DNA from: GCA-002841655 sp964446775
Lineage (GTDB): Bacteria; Patescibacteriota; Patescibacteriia; Patescibacteriales; UBA12465
Direction of reading: 5' to 3'
Assembly (NCBI GenBank): GCA_964446775.1
Contig: CAYURA010000042.1
Span: 1-5,466, forward strand
Length of the DNA stretch: 5,466 bases
The translations under genes and the position numbers were made by a program. The notes under the pieces are model-generated. The model saw nothing but the letters and a program-made list of their open reading frames with translations, had not been told where the DNA came from and did not search any database. Shown here piece after piece: positions 5,422 through 5,466 of the stretch; the stretch's first letter is position 1; every line of letters starts with the position of its first letter.

Positions 5422-5464
5422 CAATAGAAATGTCATACCTGTATTTTCAATAGAAATGTCATAC
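5422..5464. repeat. Two 17-bp direct repeats at the right edge, possible transposon-end sites
   Basis: CAATAGAAATGTCATAC occurs at 5422-5438 and 5448-5464, perfectly, with a 26-base period. A shorter related copy, AATGTCA, lies at 5410-5416. The window ends two bases after the second copy, so more units may follow. Iterated sites of this kind are known inside the ends of some DDE transposons as transposase-binding sites. That is an inference here, since no transposase gene is in view. The period is not a multiple of three, so these are not coding repeats. Confidence 0.55.
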
Positions 5465-5466
5465 TT

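Noticed and set aside
5422..5464. CRISPR array
   Set aside because: There are two 17-base repeats with a 9-base gap. Both are far too short for CRISPR repeats and spacers, and no cas gene is present.
5411..5466. Plus-strand frame starting ATG at 5411 and open to the window end
   Set aside because: It has only about 18 codons, is made largely of the direct repeats whose 26-base period breaks the frame, and has no ribosome binding site.

Overview
The window is AT-rich bacterial chromosome with seven intact protein genes, all read from the minus strand. The order of transcription therefore runs from high to low coordinates. No rRNA, tRNA, CRISPR array or complete mobile element is visible. The most likely source is a small-genome lineage such as Candidatus Patescibacteria (CPR). 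The reasons are the low GC, short gaps, absence of Shine-Dalgarno sequences, and small single-domain versions of familiar proteins. This assignment is an inference from style; no phylogenetic marker is present. Tryptophan is encoded by TGG in the genes checked, so there is no sign of UGA recoding.

In transcription order: (1) 5324-5466 is a repeat-bearing leader with a candidate promoter; its far right holds iterated AATGTCA units that may be the edge of a mobile element. (2) 4370-5323 encodes a YrbG-type calcium/sodium antiporter, followed by a convincing intrinsic terminator at 4288-4326. (3) 3000-4199 encodes a THUMP-like SAM-dependent methyltransferase. (4) 2886-2999 is a promoter region with an extended -10 and a short tandem repeat. 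(5) 2388-2885 encodes a two-helix membrane protein with a bacterial PH domain, separated by one base from (6) 2066-2386, a minimal O6-alkylguanine-DNA alkyltransferase. (7) 1075-2019 encodes an SDR-type L-threonine 3-dehydrogenase, 11 bases before (8) 401-1063, a cysteine-containing membrane-anchored extracytoplasmic protein of unknown function. (9) 14-352 encodes a YvlD-like four-helix membrane protein (phage holin family 4 superfamily).

The genes do not form a recognisable pathway. Genes from 2885 down to 14 may be one transcription unit because the gaps are 1, 46, 11 and 48 bases with no strong terminator between them. Their functions are mixed: membrane maintenance, alkylation repair and threonine oxidation. 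I did not find a clear new system. The items most worth a second look are the repeated sequence at the right edge, the tandem palindromes ahead of the antiporter, the unusual cofactor loop of the threonine dehydrogenase, and the cysteine-rich envelope protein.
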